From NCBI GenBank assembly GCA_030922375.1, contig JAVEPB010000014.1, forward strand, positions 1-38,445: DNA of 38,445 nt. The letters run 5' to 3'. This DNA is from a bacterium. GTDB lineage: Bacteria; UBA8248. Positions 1 through 8,922 of the stretch are shown here, in pieces. Position 1 is the first letter of the stretch; every line of letters starts with the position of its first letter. The translations under genes and the position numbers were made by a program. A model generated the notes under the pieces. That model saw only the letters and a program-made list of their open reading frames with translations. It was not told the origin of the DNA and searched no databases.

Positions 1-1833
1 GAGCCAGGCGGGGTGGCCCGGACAGTCGTCGTATCCGAAACCATCGATGGTCTGGGAGAAAATTTCGATCTTCCCGGAGGGTGTGCTCAGCGCCCGGCCG
101 GCCGGGTCGGCCCGAAAGTCGGCGAGCATGACATAGGGCTCATCTGGCGGAGGGATCTCCACATGACCTTTCTCCCAAAAGTCATTGAAATCAGGGTAGA
201 TAACCAGCCGCTCCGCCGCCTGCTCGCGGGCCGTGTCGTAGAGGTGGCGGATCCACTCCATCTCGCCGCGCCCCCCGGTAAAGGTTTCCCGTGTGCCGAG
301 GCGCCCGGCGAGGTCCGCGAATATGTCGAAATCGTTTCGCGCCTCGCCGACGGGCTCGATGGATTTCTTCATCGCCAGGATAAAGCGGTCCATTGCGCTC
401 GCGCCGAGGTCGTTGCGCTCGACCGTGGTGGTCGCCGGGAGAACGATGTCGGCGTGCCGGGCGGTGGAGGTCCACCAGGGCTCGTGGACGATGACGGTCT
501 CGGGTTTTTGCCAGGCGCGCACGAGGCGGTTCAGGTCCTGGTGGTGGTGGAACGGGTTCCCCCCGCACCAGTAGACGAGGCGGATGTCGGGATAAATCCG
601 CTCCTCACCGTCGAAGTGGTATGTATCTCCGGGAAAGAGGAGCATATCGGCGATCCGCGCCACCGGGATAAAGCTGTCCAGCGGATTCCTCCCGGGGGAC
701 AGGGCGGGCGAGGGGATCCGCCGCCGGGGGTTCCCGTTACCGGCCATGGAGCCGTATCCAAAACCGAAGCCCCCGCCCGGAAGGCCAATCTGGCCGAGCA
801 TGGCGGCGAGGGTGGCCGTCATCCAGAAGGGCTGCTCGCCGTGGTCGCCCCGCTGGAGCGACCAGGCCGTCAGGATCATCGTGCGCCCCGCGGCCATCCG
901 CCGGGCCAGCTCCCGTATCTTACCGGCCTCGATCTCGGTGACCCCGGCCGCCCAAGCGGCGTCTTTCGGACGGCCGTCCGAGCGGCCCATCAGGTAATCC
1001 TCGAATTTCGCATACCCCGTGCAATAACGGCCGAGAAAGCCCCGGTCGTGGAGGCCCTCGGTCACCAGCGTATGGGCGAGCCCGAGCATGAGGGCGGTGT
1101 CGGTGTTCGGCCGGGGGCGGAGCCACTCGGCGGCGAGGAAATCGGAGGCGTCGTCCCGAAGGGGGGCGATGTTGACGAACTCGATCCCCTTTTCCTTCGC
1201 CCGGCGCAGCCACACCTCGGCCGTGTGCTCGCCGGGGCCGCCTCCGGCGACTTGCATGTTCTTGAGGGGAATCCCGCCGAACATGACGATGAGGCTTGAG
1301 CTCTCGACGAGACCGTCCCAGGTCGAGCCGCCGTTGATGTGGCCCGATTTTCCCAGGACATGGGACAGGATGGCCGAACCCGCAGCGTGGCTGTAGGTGT
1401 GTTTTTGGTTGGTGAAGCCGCCGATGGTGTTCATGAATCGCTGGAGCTGGGTCTTGGCGTGATGGAAACGCCCGGCGCTCGCCCAGCCGTAGGAGCCGGC
1501 GAAGATGGCCTCGTTGCCGTGCGCCTCCTTGACGCGGCGGACCTCGGCGGCGACGAGATCGAGGGCCTTCTCCCACGATACGGGGACGAACGGCTCCGCA
1601 CCCCGCCGCCCCCCGCCGGGGCCGTTCTCCAGCCAACCCGCACGGATCATCGGGTGGCTCACCCGGCTTTCGGCATAAACCGCCTCGGGGATTGAGTCCA
1701 GGATCGGTGAGGGGTGAGGGTCCTTCTCAAAGGGCTCGACGGCCTCGAGGCGGCCGCCGTGCACCTCGGCCCGAAAAGCCCCCCAGTGGGAGTTGTGGTG
1801 ATGAAATTCCCTGGTTTCGGAATTTGGGGCCAA
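1..1833 (-). CDS. Molybdopterin oxidoreductase, DMSO/TMAO/biotin-sulfoxide reductase type (3' end cut by window)
   Basis: 611 codons are visible and the frame stays open to the left edge, so the C-terminus is missing; relatives are about 750 residues. The start HNSHWGAF, the segment TYSHAAG (Ser148, expected molybdenum ligand of this subfamily) and the end segment GFGYDDCPGHPAW are typical of the BisC/TorA branch of the DMSO reductase family, which reduce S- or N-oxides with bis-MGD. There is no Cys cluster for a 4Fe-4S centre and no twin-arginine signal, so a cytoplasmic BisC-like enzyme is more likely than periplasmic TorA. An in-frame stop lies 13 codons upstream of the chosen TTG start (1831-1833), which is preceded by an AGGAG-type ribosome site; no ATG fits. 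The family call is firm; the substrate is unknown. Confidence 0.88.
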   Translation of the reverse strand, partial: MAPNSETREFHHHNSHWGAFRAEVHGGRLEAVEPFEKDPHPSPILDSIPEAVYAESRVSHPMIRAGWLENGPGGGRRGAEPFVPVSWEKALDLVAAEVRRVKEAHGNEAIFAGSYGWASAGRFHHAKTQLQRFMNTIGGFTNQKHTYSHAAGSAILSHVLGKSGHINGGSTWDGLVESSSLIVMFGGIPLKNMQVAGGGPGEHTAEVWLRRAKEKGIEFVNIAPLRDDASDFLAAEWLRPRPNTDTALMLGLAHTLVTEGLHDRGFLGRYCTGYAKFEDYLMGRSDGRPKDAAWAAGVTEIEAGKIRELARRMAAGRTMILTAWSLQRGDHGEQPFWMTATLAAMLGQIGLPGGGFGFGYGSMAGNGNPRRRIPSPALSPGRNPLDSFIPVARIADMLLFPGDTYHFDGEERIYPDIRLVYWCGGNPFHHHQDLNRLVRAWQKPETVIVHEPWWTSTARHADIVLPATTTVERNDLGASAMDRFILAMKKSIEPVGEARNDFDIFADLAGRLGTRETFTGGRGEMEWIRHLYDTAREQAAERLVIYPDFNDFWEKGHVEIPPPDEPYVMLADFRADPAGRALSTPSGKIEIFSQTIDGFGYDDCPGHPAWL

Positions 1834-1984
1834 ACCCTTCTCCTCTCGCCGCCGCGCGGTCTTTCTGATTCAAACTTTCGGTATATCTGCGTCAAAAAGG
1901 TCCGGAGGATTATATCACCATCCTCGCTCGCGCCGCTCGCCATTCACGTTCACGCCGTGCATACCTAAATCGCCAGCCGGGGCC

Positions 1985-2650
1985 TCAACCACCTGGCGGG
2001 GCCTGAGGAAACTCGCCGGGCCAGCGCTCGGCCATTTGGGCGATATAGGCCCTCAGGTCATCGGGGTCCTGGCGGCGGCTGTCGCTGATGCTCTCCACCC
2101 GGCCGTCGTCCTCGAGCGGAATCCGCAGGGCGTCCTGGAAGCGGTTGCGCATGTTGAAATAGGTGATGACCATCGTGAGTTCGACGACCTCGGCGGGCGA
2201 ATATTGGCGGTGCACCTCCTCGAACACATCGTCGCGCGCCTTGGCCGTGTTGAGCGTCACATGCTCGGCCCAGAGGATCGCCGCTCTCTCGCGACCGTCA
2301 AAAAGGGGCGAGTCCATATAGCCGTCCGAGGCGATGGCCTCAATCTGCTCGTTCGTGATTCCCGCCGATTGACCAAGGGCGGTGTTGTGCGCGAGTCAGT
2401 AGGCGCACCCGTTCAGGTGGCTCGTCTTGATGACGGCCATCTCCTTGATCTTCGTCGGCAGGGTGGTCCCCAGACCCTCGCGCATCAGCGCGACCGTCAG
2501 CGGAAGGATCATCTTGGCCACATAGGGCTGGTGGGCCATCACCCGGTAGGAGTTCGCCACCCTCCCCAGGAGCCGGGTCACCCCCTCGAAAAGGGCCGCC
2601 GCCTCTCCCCTGCCCTCCTCGGGCGGAATCGGGCGGATTCTCGCCTTCAT
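1985..2650 (-). CDS. AhpD/carboxymuconolactone decarboxylase-like selenoprotein (UGA at codon 85)
   Basis: A 221-residue alkylhydroperoxidase D-like all-alpha protein is encoded if the in-frame TGA at 2396-2398 is read through. AhpD-like proteins carry a redox CxxC in a context such as NGCAYC-AHN. Here it reads NGCAY, then TGA, then LAHNTALG, so Cys82 is followed by TGA codon 85, giving CxxU. The reading frame, family similarity and codon use continue unbroken for 136 more codons. A hairpin with an apical GGUC loop lies 21 nt after the UGA (2362-2382). The start ATG has AAAGGAG upstream. It follows a related CMD gene by 22 nt. AhpD-like selenoproteins are known, which supports selenocysteine over a nonsense mutation. 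A conventional caller would split it into two fragments (ending 2396; 1985-2317). Confidence 0.82.
2362..2382 (-). promoter_or_regulatory. Candidate bacterial SECIS element
   Basis: In the mRNA, after the UGA and a 13-nt spacer, CCGCC pairs with GGCGG. Inside this lie a small internal loop (C opposite UC), a UU/AA pair and an apical GGUC loop. The loop is 21 nt beyond the UGA, inside the usual range for bacterial SECIS, and the GGUC loop resembles the SelB-binding loop of E. coli fdhF. Pairing was checked by hand, not by folding software. Confidence 0.65.
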
Positions 2651-2672
2651 GTCAGTCTCCTTTCGGCCGAGG

Positions 2673-3071
2673 CTATTTGCTCTCCTCGGCCTGTTGTTCA
2701 TCGTGAATGCGCTTGAGGGCGTAAAGACCCTCCATGAGCACCGGTGCGCCGCCGCCGATGCTGGCCACCTCGAAGGCCTCGAGGACTTCCTCCATCGTCG
2801 CGCCCAGGCGCAGCGCCTTCTTCGAGTGGGTGTAAACCTCATGCTTCATGCCCTTGAAGGCGAGGAGTCCGATCTCGATGAGCTCGCGCGTCTTGGGGTC
2901 GAGGTGGCGCGTCTCCTCCTTGAAAAACCCCCAGTGCATCTGGCAATAAACCTCGAAATAATCCGGGTCGAGCTCGGCCCCGAAGCCGAGCACGTCATAT
3001 ACGAAGCCTCTGTCCTTATGGATTCTATCGGTGATGCGTTTCACTTTTTCCTCGCGGGTTTCCGGCGCCAT
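2673..3071 (-). CDS. Carboxymuconolactone decarboxylase family protein
   Basis: 132 residues with the CMD core: a TRELIEIGLLAFKGM segment around residues 62-76, then a KKALRLGATMEEVLEAFEVASI helix pair (residues 84-105). There is no CxxC, so the PcaC-like branch or a non-redox role is more likely than AhpD peroxidase activity. The start ATG has GAGGAG upstream. It is first of a two-gene unit with the selenoprotein 22 nt downstream, which suggests the two small helical proteins act together or as a hetero-oligomer (inference). It ends in a charged tail (DEQQAEESK). Its substrate cannot be read from the sequence. Confidence 0.85.
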   Translation of the reverse strand: MAPETREEKVKRITDRIHKDRGFVYDVLGFGAELDPDYFEVYCQMHWGFFKEETRHLDPKTRELIEIGLLAFKGMKHEVYTHSKKALRLGATMEEVLEAFEVASIGGGAPVLMEGLYALKRIHDEQQAEESK

Positions 3072-3112
3072 GGCGTAACTCCTCTCAAATTAGGGCGGGA
3101 CGATATTTGATG

Positions 3113-3152
3113 AAAAAACCGCATCGGGCGGGAGGGACATCCCCCCCGCCCG
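3113..3152 (-). terminator. Probable terminator after tctC
   Basis: On the minus strand a GC-rich hairpin (GGGCGGG and CCCGCCC arms with an inner GGG/CCC pair and a short ATGT-type loop) lies about 35 nt after the tctC stop. A run of T follows after a 7-nt gap. It separates tctBAC from the intergenic DNA before the next start. Confidence 0.55.
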
Positions 3153-3188
3153 CTTAAATCCAATACACTTCGTTAGAACAGAAAAGAT

Positions 3189-4178
3189 CTATTTTTTCTT
3201 CTTTTTATATCCCATGTCTTTGAAGACTTTGCCGTAAAAATCGATCTGGCCTAAATATGCTTCCTTAAGTTTGGGACCCGATAGCGGCGAAAGCTTCTCG
3301 CCGAATTTCTTGATCAGTCTTTTGAGGGTTTTGCTCTTTGAGGCCTTGTGAAGCGCCGCCTGTAGAATGGCGATGCGATCCTGGGGCGTGCCCTTGGGGG
3401 CGATGAAAACGCGCCAGGATTTATACTCATAGTCTACCCCAAGTTCATAGAAGGTGGGATGCTTGGGAAACTCAGGCATGCGATTTTTGGACGCCGTGGC
3501 GATCAGGGTAAGATCGCCGCTCTTGACCCGGCCCAGGGTGCCGCCTGTAGTGACGTTGGCCCAACCTAAATCCGTATGGCCACCATACATGGCCTGCCAG
3601 GCTTTGCCGCCGCCCCGGAAGGGCACGTGCTTGAACTTGACATTGGCGGCCCGCATTATCTGTATAATACCCAGATGGCTTGAGCCCCAGGCGCCGTTCG
3701 AGGAGATCGAAATCTTGCCGGGACGCTTCTTGGCATCGTCGATCAGGTCCTTATAAGTCTTCCATGGAGTCGTGCTTTTCGTCACGAGCATAAATGGGGA
3801 ACCATTTACCTGGAAAACCGGAATAAAATCTGTTTTGGGATCAAAACCCATGTTCCGCGCATGAGGCGCGATGGCGAAATGGGAGCCTGAGCCGAGCGCA
3901 ATGGTATAGCCGTCGGGCTTCGAGCGCTTGAGGGCGGTCATGCCGATCTTGCCGCCGGCGCCGCCGCGCACCGTGCACAGAAAAGGCTGTCCCAGGTATT
4001 CGTGAATAACACTCGCCACCGCCCGGCAGTGCATGTCGTGCGAGCCGCCCGCGCCGGTAGCCAAAATCACCTTGATGGGCTTAATCGGATATTTCGCTGC
4101 ACCAGCCTGGGGCGCTACCATCAAACTTGCCGCCACGACCATGGCGAACACACATAAAATCCCTTTTCTCGTAAGCAT
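3189..4178 (-). CDS. tctC: Tripartite tricarboxylate transporter substrate-binding protein (TctC/Bug family)
   Basis: 329 residues, the normal length for TctC/Bug periplasmic binding proteins. An N-terminal signal peptide (basic start, hydrophobic core, cleavage near AGAAKYP, residues 27-31) is followed by the family pattern KPIKVILATGAGGSHDM, RGGAGGKIG and KRSKPDGYTIALGSGS. It should bind an organic anion in the periplasm and deliver it to TctA/TctB. It is the last gene of tctB-tctA-tctC, 32 nt after tctA, with a strong AGGAGG site. The extreme C-terminus is a run of lysines. Bug proteins bind diverse carboxylates, so the ligand is open. Confidence 0.93.
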   Translation of the reverse strand: MLTRKGILCVFAMVVAASLMVAPQAGAAKYPIKPIKVILATGAGGSHDMHCRAVASVIHEYLGQPFLCTVRGGAGGKIGMTALKRSKPDGYTIALGSGSHFAIAPHARNMGFDPKTDFIPVFQVNGSPFMLVTKSTTPWKTYKDLIDDAKKRPGKISISSNGAWGSSHLGIIQIMRAANVKFKHVPFRGGGKAWQAMYGGHTDLGWANVTTGGTLGRVKSGDLTLIATASKNRMPEFPKHPTFYELGVDYEYKSWRVFIAPKGTPQDRIAILQAALHKASKSKTLKRLIKKFGEKLSPLSGPKLKEAYLGQIDFYGKVFKDMGYKKKKK

Positions 4179-4210
4179 ATTGCATTCCTCCTAAGGTTAA
4201 TGAATGCGGC

Positions 4211-5695
4211 TTACAAGTCGGCCCAGGGCCGCTTCCAAACCGCCATTCCCAAAAGCGCTACACTAAGGAAAATAAAGAAGGCCGAAATCGGCCGGGTCAA
4301 AAAGACGGTAAAATCGCCGTCCGAGAGTACCAGCGCCTGTTTCATCGACTCCTCCGCCGAGGCGGTGAGTATATAGGCGATGACAAGAGGCGCCAGCGGA
4401 AAATTCAACTTGCGAAGACCGAATCCGAACAAGCCGAATAACAGAGCAACTTTCACATCCTCCATGCTATTCTGGTAGATGAAGCCGCCGACAACACAGA
4501 AAAGCAGGATGATGGGTACGAGAATCGACTGGCGAATGGTGACGATTCGGGCAAACAGGGGGGTCAGCAGCTTGCCCTGAAGCAACATGATGGGATTTCC
4601 GATCAGAAGCAGCGTGAAGATACCGTACATGGTCGCGGCATGCTCTTGAAAAAGATTAGGCCCCGGTCTCAAGCCCTGGGCCATGAACGCGCCCATCAGA
4701 ATGGCGGCCGAGGCGCTGCCCGGGATGCCGAAGGCCAGCGTGGGAATCAGGTCCGCCCCCGCCACTGCACTGTTGGACGCCTCCGCGGCGGCAACCCCCT
4801 CGTAGCTTCCCTTGCCAAATTCCTCGGGGCGCTTGGCGGCCCGCTTGGCCAGCGCGTAGCTGATGAAGGTGGCGATGGCAGCGCCGGTGCCCGGAATGGC
4901 TCCGACGGCAGTGCCGATGAGCGAGGAGCGCATGATGGTCCATTTTACGTTGACGATTTCCTTTAAATCGAGCGGTTTGCCCCCCTTGAGGTGGGCCGTT
5001 TCGGGTGGGATGGAAAGCACGGAGAGCTTCTTTTCAGACTGGACCAGCACCTCGCTGATGGCGAACAGGCCGATGAGCATGGGAACGGTTCCCACACCAT
5101 CCATGATGTTACCGATGCCGAAGGTGAAGCGCTCCGCTCCCGAGATGATGTCCTGGCCGATGAGGCCAATGAGGATGCCGATGAGCATCGAGAGTAAGCC
5201 CTTCAAAACCGAAGAACCCGTCACGGCGGAGATAATCGTTAGCCCCATCACCATCAGGGCGAAGAACTCGGTCGGCCCGAAGAGCAGCGCCACGGCGGCA
5301 AGCGGAAAAGCCGCGACGATAAGAACGATGTCGCTAAATGTATCGCCCAACGTCGATGAGTAAAGTGCCATCTGGATGGCACTTTTAGCCTCGCCCTTTT
5401 GCGCCAGGGGATAGCCGTCGAAAGAGGTGGCCGCAGCAGCAGCCGTGCCCGGCGTGTTAATCAGGACGGAAGGAATAGAACCTCCGAAAAGGGCGCCTTT
5501 GTGAATCCCCAGCAGGAAGGGAATGCCATTTATCGGCGCCATGAAAAACGAAAAGGGAACCAGGACGGCAATCGCCATCACGCTCGTCAGGCCCGGTATC
5601 GCACCCACGGTGATTCCCGCAAAAACACCGATCGTAACCATGACCAGCGCCTGGAGAGTGATCGCCTGCCAGATGGCTTCAAAAACCTGTTCCAT
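4211..5695 (-). CDS. tctA: Tripartite tricarboxylate transporter large permease TctA
   Basis: 494 residues, typical length, with about 11-12 hydrophobic segments. TctA hallmarks are visible: GAIPGLTSVMAIAVLVPFSF near residue 33, KGALFGGSIPSVLINTPGTAA near 66, and GAIPGTGAAIATFISY together with PTLAFGIPGSASAAILMGA in the second half; the two glycine/proline-rich copies reflect the internal repeat. It is the main membrane channel of the cation-coupled uptake system. Its ATG directly abuts the tctB stop with no intergenic base and lacks a strong ribosome site, so it is probably translated by coupling. Confidence 0.95.
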   Translation of the reverse strand: MEQVFEAIWQAITLQALVMVTIGVFAGITVGAIPGLTSVMAIAVLVPFSFFMAPINGIPFLLGIHKGALFGGSIPSVLINTPGTAAAAATSFDGYPLAQKGEAKSAIQMALYSSTLGDTFSDIVLIVAAFPLAAVALLFGPTEFFALMVMGLTIISAVTGSSVLKGLLSMLIGILIGLIGQDIISGAERFTFGIGNIMDGVGTVPMLIGLFAISEVLVQSEKKLSVLSIPPETAHLKGGKPLDLKEIVNVKWTIMRSSLIGTAVGAIPGTGAAIATFISYALAKRAAKRPEEFGKGSYEGVAAAEASNSAVAGADLIPTLAFGIPGSASAAILMGAFMAQGLRPGPNLFQEHAATMYGIFTLLLIGNPIMLLQGKLLTPLFARIVTIRQSILVPIILLFCVVGGFIYQNSMEDVKVALLFGLFGFGLRKLNFPLAPLVIAYILTASAEESMKQALVLSDGDFTVFLTRPISAFFIFLSVALLGMAVWKRPWADL

Positions 5696-6184
5696 TTAAG
5701 ACGCACCTACAAACAATTCGCCTTCGGGCAGGATTACCTTGAAGGAGAACCAGAAAAACCGCTCGATTACAACTGGCGTCAATAGCGCCACTGGGGCGAC
5801 GAAACGCCAGTCCCTCGTACCAAAGAATATGATGAGAATGGCCAGGAATATTGGCGAGGTCAGGTGAAACCCTAACCACTCAAGGGCGTATACATAAACC
5901 ACAGCAAGGATGAAAACGAAAAAAGCCTGAAAGGAGGACCGTTTGCTCGAGCCCGGCATGAGTTCGGGCGATCCCCTATCCCTCAGCGCGTTTCCCGCGA
6001 GAAGTACGCTGACCAGCCCGAAAATGGCAATCGTAATTTGCGGAAACGTTTCGGGTCTGAAAATCCGGCCCGCGAACTCGCTCTCTGCGGTCGATGAAAT
6101 AATCTGGGTGGGGATGAGGTAGAAATAGTAGATGATGCTGAATATGATGAAAACAATTCCGACGATCAGGTTCGTTCTGTTCAT
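5696..6184 (-). CDS. tctB: Tripartite tricarboxylate transporter small permease TctB
   Basis: 162 residues with four predicted membrane helices: residues about 7-26, about 47-67, and two close together at about 85-130. This matches the TctB small subunit, whose sequence is weakly conserved, so the call leans on position immediately before tctA, length and topology. First gene of the operon; about 460 bases of AT-richer DNA lie upstream. Confidence 0.87.
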   Translation of the reverse strand: MNRTNLIVGIVFIIFSIIYYFYLIPTQIISSTAESEFAGRIFRPETFPQITIAIFGLVSVLLAGNALRDRGSPELMPGSSKRSSFQAFFVFILAVVYVYALEWLGFHLTSPIFLAILIIFFGTRDWRFVAPVALLTPVVIERFFWFSFKVILPEGELFVGAS

Positions 6185-6641
6185 CTGGGTGCACGTCCTG
6201 GGCGCAACAGGCCCTGTTAGCGATTCCGTGGACCGCAGAAATCCACCTGTTTAAAAGGATTTAGTCGGTCAGGTTTTTCATTAACCTAAAAAAGATACCA
6301 TCCCTCCGGACGATATCTCAAGCAGTGGAAAATAGGGGGCGAAACCGGGAAGGACGAAACCTGAAAACGGCGTCCCCTTCCCCGAAAGGAGTTGGACACC
6401 CGCCAGGGGGTTTGAACTCCCGGCACAATTTCAGATAAAAGGATGGAAAATTACTTTTACAATGATGGAACCCGGAGAAAAAATCGAAAAGATAAAACTG
6501 AAATACGCCCGATCGTTTTGAAAACTATCCAGCTATTATAAACGGCCGAAAACCCATTCCAGTCCGTTTTTTACAGATGAAACCTCATGCAAACCATGAG
6601 AAAAGGAGCTTTTTCTCATCCGGCTTGCGATCCGGGATCGG
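6185..6641. other. Long intergenic region upstream of tctB
   Basis: About 460 bases, clearly richer in A and T than the flanking genes, with no convincing ORF. A perfect TATAAT on the minus strand (6535-6540) could be a -10 for tctBAC, but the -35 is poor. An imperfect GGAAG/CTTCC hairpin with a two-base bulge lies around 6338-6374. An 8-bp inverted repeat, TGAGAAAA/TTTTCTCA (6597-6618), lies just past the stop of the next gene and may help end its transcript. Confidence 0.5.
6597..6618 (-). terminator. Inverted repeat after the Gfo/Idh gene, weak terminator candidate
   Basis: Perfect 8-bp arms TGAGAAAA and TTTTCTCA around a 6-base loop, 24 nt past the stop of the gene ending at 6642. The stem is AT-rich and has no strong T tract after it, so it may instead be a protein site. 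Confidence 0.3.
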
Positions 6642-7721
6642 TTAAGTGCCTGATAACTTTATCGATTTGCCCGTACGGGCCGCCTCGTCGATGGCGAGCG
6701 TCACCTCGACCGTCCGCCTCCCCTCGCGCGCGGTCGTGTGGGCCGAAAGGCTCCCGATCGCCAGATGATCGAGCCAGGAGCGCGTCTCGTTGGCGATGGG
6801 TCCCCAGAATTCGCCCAGCGCCCAGTCGCCCGATGAATTCGTCTGCATGAAAAGCATGTTGACCTGATGGTCGGGGACATAGGCGTGGGGCACGCCGTTG
6901 TCGGTGAAAAGGAGGCTGTCCTTGTTGTCCATGTCGAGGAGAATCACCCCCTCCTCGCCCAGTATCTCGAACCGGGCGCTTTGCCCGTAGGTCGGGTACT
7001 TGGCCGGGAGGGCGTAAAAAATCCCCAAATTCACCACGGCGCCGTTCGCGAAGGTGATGATGGTCCAGGTCACGTCGTCCGCCTTGTGTCCCATGCTCCT
7101 GAAAATTTTCCCGTTGCTCCGCGCGACGACCTCGACCGGCGGGACACCCTCGAGGTACCAGCAGGCCATGTCCACGTAGTAGGTCAGAACGTCCATCACC
7201 GGGGTGGCCTCGGGCGAGCGCTTTATAATCTGGAGCATCTGGGCCCGCGAGTTGTAGACCCGCGAGGTGATTCCGAGTATCTGACCGAGCCGGCCCTGGG
7301 CGATCTGCTCCTTGGCGAGCATCCAGCGGCGGTCGTGGCGGCGTGAGTAGCCGACCCGAAGCTCCACCCCGGTCCGCTCCACCGCCTCGACGATGCGGTC
7401 GGCGTCCTCGAGGGTGAGCGCCAGCGGTTTTTCGACGAAAACGGGCTTACCCAGCTCAAGGGCCTGGAGAATCGCCTCGGCGTGATCGTGTTCGGGGGTC
7501 GAGACGATGACCGCGTTCACCTCGGGGCGGGAGATGACCTCCAGATTGTCCCCCGATGAGAGGTGGGCGGCCACGTTTTCGGCGAGGGAGTCCGCCCGCT
7601 CGGGGTCCTTGTCCGAGATGGCGAGAAATTTCACCGAGGGGTGGCGGGCCGCCATATTGGCCCGAAGGGTTCCGATGCGGCCCGAGCCCACGACGGCGAC
7701 TCCGAGTTCTTTTTTCTCCAT
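6642..7721 (-). CDS. Gfo/Idh/MocA family NAD(P)-dependent oxidoreductase
   Basis: 359 residues, normal for the family. The N-terminal Rossmann fold shows VAVVGSGRIG at residues 8-17 and the catalytic-site signature VEKPLAL near residue 97, with the expected Lys. The C-terminal half has the alpha/beta sheet domain. Enzymes of this family oxidise or reduce hydroxyl groups of sugars, inositols and related compounds using NAD(P). It is a clear paralogue of the enzyme at 17443-18531 (shared GRIGTLRA, VEKP, ELRVGYS, LAKEQI, GRLG, VTW, PPKYPT-like, PHAYVP segments). It is divergent from the enolase-superfamily gene at 7825, so the two may serve one sugar-acid route (inference). Confidence 0.92.
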   Translation of the reverse strand: MEKKELGVAVVGSGRIGTLRANMAARHPSVKFLAISDKDPERADSLAENVAAHLSSGDNLEVISRPEVNAVIVSTPEHDHAEAILQALELGKPVFVEKPLALTLEDADRIVEAVERTGVELRVGYSRRHDRRWMLAKEQIAQGRLGQILGITSRVYNSRAQMLQIIKRSPEATPVMDVLTYYVDMACWYLEGVPPVEVVARSNGKIFRSMGHKADDVTWTIITFANGAVVNLGIFYALPAKYPTYGQSARFEILGEEGVILLDMDNKDSLLFTDNGVPHAYVPDHQVNMLFMQTNSSGDWALGEFWGPIANETRSWLDHLAIGSLSAHTTAREGRRTVEVTLAIDEAARTGKSIKLSGT

Positions 7722-7824
7722 GGCGATTGGTCTCCGGCGGTGTTGCGAAGGTTTTAAATCGTGATTGAGATTGGGGTATTATACGCCCTCTTCTCTTATT
7801 CTCCGACCTTGGGAGCGACTCACG

Positions 7825-8922
7825 ATGCGAATCACGGAAGCGGATGTCTGGGAAACGGCGAGCCAGGTGAACCAGCGCTCCAGGAACCGCTACGGCGGCG
7901 CGACACGCCTTGATCGCGTGATCCTCCGGCTCAGGGACGACGCCGGAAACGAGGGCTGGGGCGAGGCCATGCCGGTCAGCTTCACCGAAGAGACCGGGGC
8001 CGCAGACGCCGCCGTCCTTCGGGAGGCCGCCGGCAAGATCGCGGGGCGCGAGGTGGAGGACCCGGCCGCCGAGGTGGACCGCCTGGCGGATTTCGGCGGG
8101 CTCAAGGCGGCCCGCACGGGCCTTGAGACCGCCCTGCTGGACCTTTGGGCCAGAGCCTCGGACAGGCCCTTTTCGGACGCCCTGGGCGGCGAGCGGCGGG
8201 ATCGCTTCGCGCTCGACGGGCCCATCGGCCTTGTTTCGCTCGAAGAGGCCGCCGAGAAGGCGAAGGGCTTTCTCGCCTCAGGCATCTCCACCCTCAAGGT
8301 CAAGGCGGGCCAGGACCTCGAGGCCGACGCCCGGCGGCTGATCTCCCTCCGAGAGGCGTTCGGCGACCGAATCCGGCTCCGTACGGACGCCAACGGCGGC
8401 TACTCGGCCGATGAGGCGATCCGGTTTTCGAAAAAAATTCTTCCCGCCGGGGTCGATCATTTCGAGCAACCCGTTCTCCCCTCCGAGGAGGGATGTTTCG
8501 ATGTGTTCAGGGAGATTCGGGCGATGGGCATACCAATCGCGGTGGACGAGTCGCTCTTCTCGCTCGATGACGCCGAGCGGCTCATCGCCGAGGACGCCGT
8601 GGATGTGGGCATCATCAAGATCGCCAAATTCGGCGGGCCGCTTGCCGCGCGTGAGGTGGCCCGCGCCTTCGAGGCGGCCGGAAAGGCCTGCATTCTCAGC
8701 TCCTCGTACGAGTCCCATATCGGCAAGTCGTCGGGCCTGGCCCTCGCCCTCTCTCTTGAAAACTGCGACCGCGCCCATGAACTCAGCCACTTTGCGGAAG
8801 AAGAGGATTTCACCCGATGGCGCCATGATATTTCAAGGGGGGTCATGTCGCGCCGCGAGGGCACGGGCCTTGGCGCCGAGGGGATTCTGGATCGGCTTGA
8901 GGCGATGGCCGTTCCCGCCTGA
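7825..8922 (+). CDS. Enolase-superfamily enzyme, muconate-lactonizing / dipeptide epimerase-like
   Basis: 366 residues from the ATG at 7825, chosen because GGGAG precedes it; an in-frame upstream extension to 7765 lacks a ribosome site and homologous content. The superfamily barrel residues are all present: KxK (Lys158, Lys160), metal ligands Asp188 (TDANGGY), Glu214 (FEQPV) and Asp241 (VDESL), and the opposite-face lysine in IIKIAKFGG (Lys265 or Lys268). This two-lysine layout is that of the MLE subgroup (muconate cycloisomerase, o-succinylbenzoate synthase, dipeptide epimerase), which abstract the proton alpha to a carboxylate. The absence of a His-Asp dyad argues against mandelate racemase/galactonate dehydratase. 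The precise substrate is not assignable. Confidence 0.88.
   Translation: MRITEADVWETASQVNQRSRNRYGGATRLDRVILRLRDDAGNEGWGEAMPVSFTEETGAADAAVLREAAGKIAGREVEDPAAEVDRLADFGGLKAARTGLETALLDLWARASDRPFSDALGGERRDRFALDGPIGLVSLEEAAEKAKGFLASGISTLKVKAGQDLEADARRLISLREAFGDRIRLRTDANGGYSADEAIRFSKKILPAGVDHFEQPVLPSEEGCFDVFREIRAMGIPIAVDESLFSLDDAERLIAEDAVDVGIIKIAKFGGPLAAREVARAFEAAGKACILSSSYESHIGKSSGLALALSLENCDRAHELSHFAEEEDFTRWRHDISRGVMSRREGTGLGAEGILDRLEAMAVPA

Noticed and set aside
13-1299. Long plus-strand open frame opposite the molybdoenzyme
   Set aside because: It is an antisense shadow produced by high GC; the minus-strand frame shows clear family motifs, the plus frame shows none.
6400-6430. tRNA-like T-arm (GGGTTTGAACTCCC) in the tctB upstream region
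   Set aside because: Loop length is wrong and there is no acceptor, D or anticodon arm around it.
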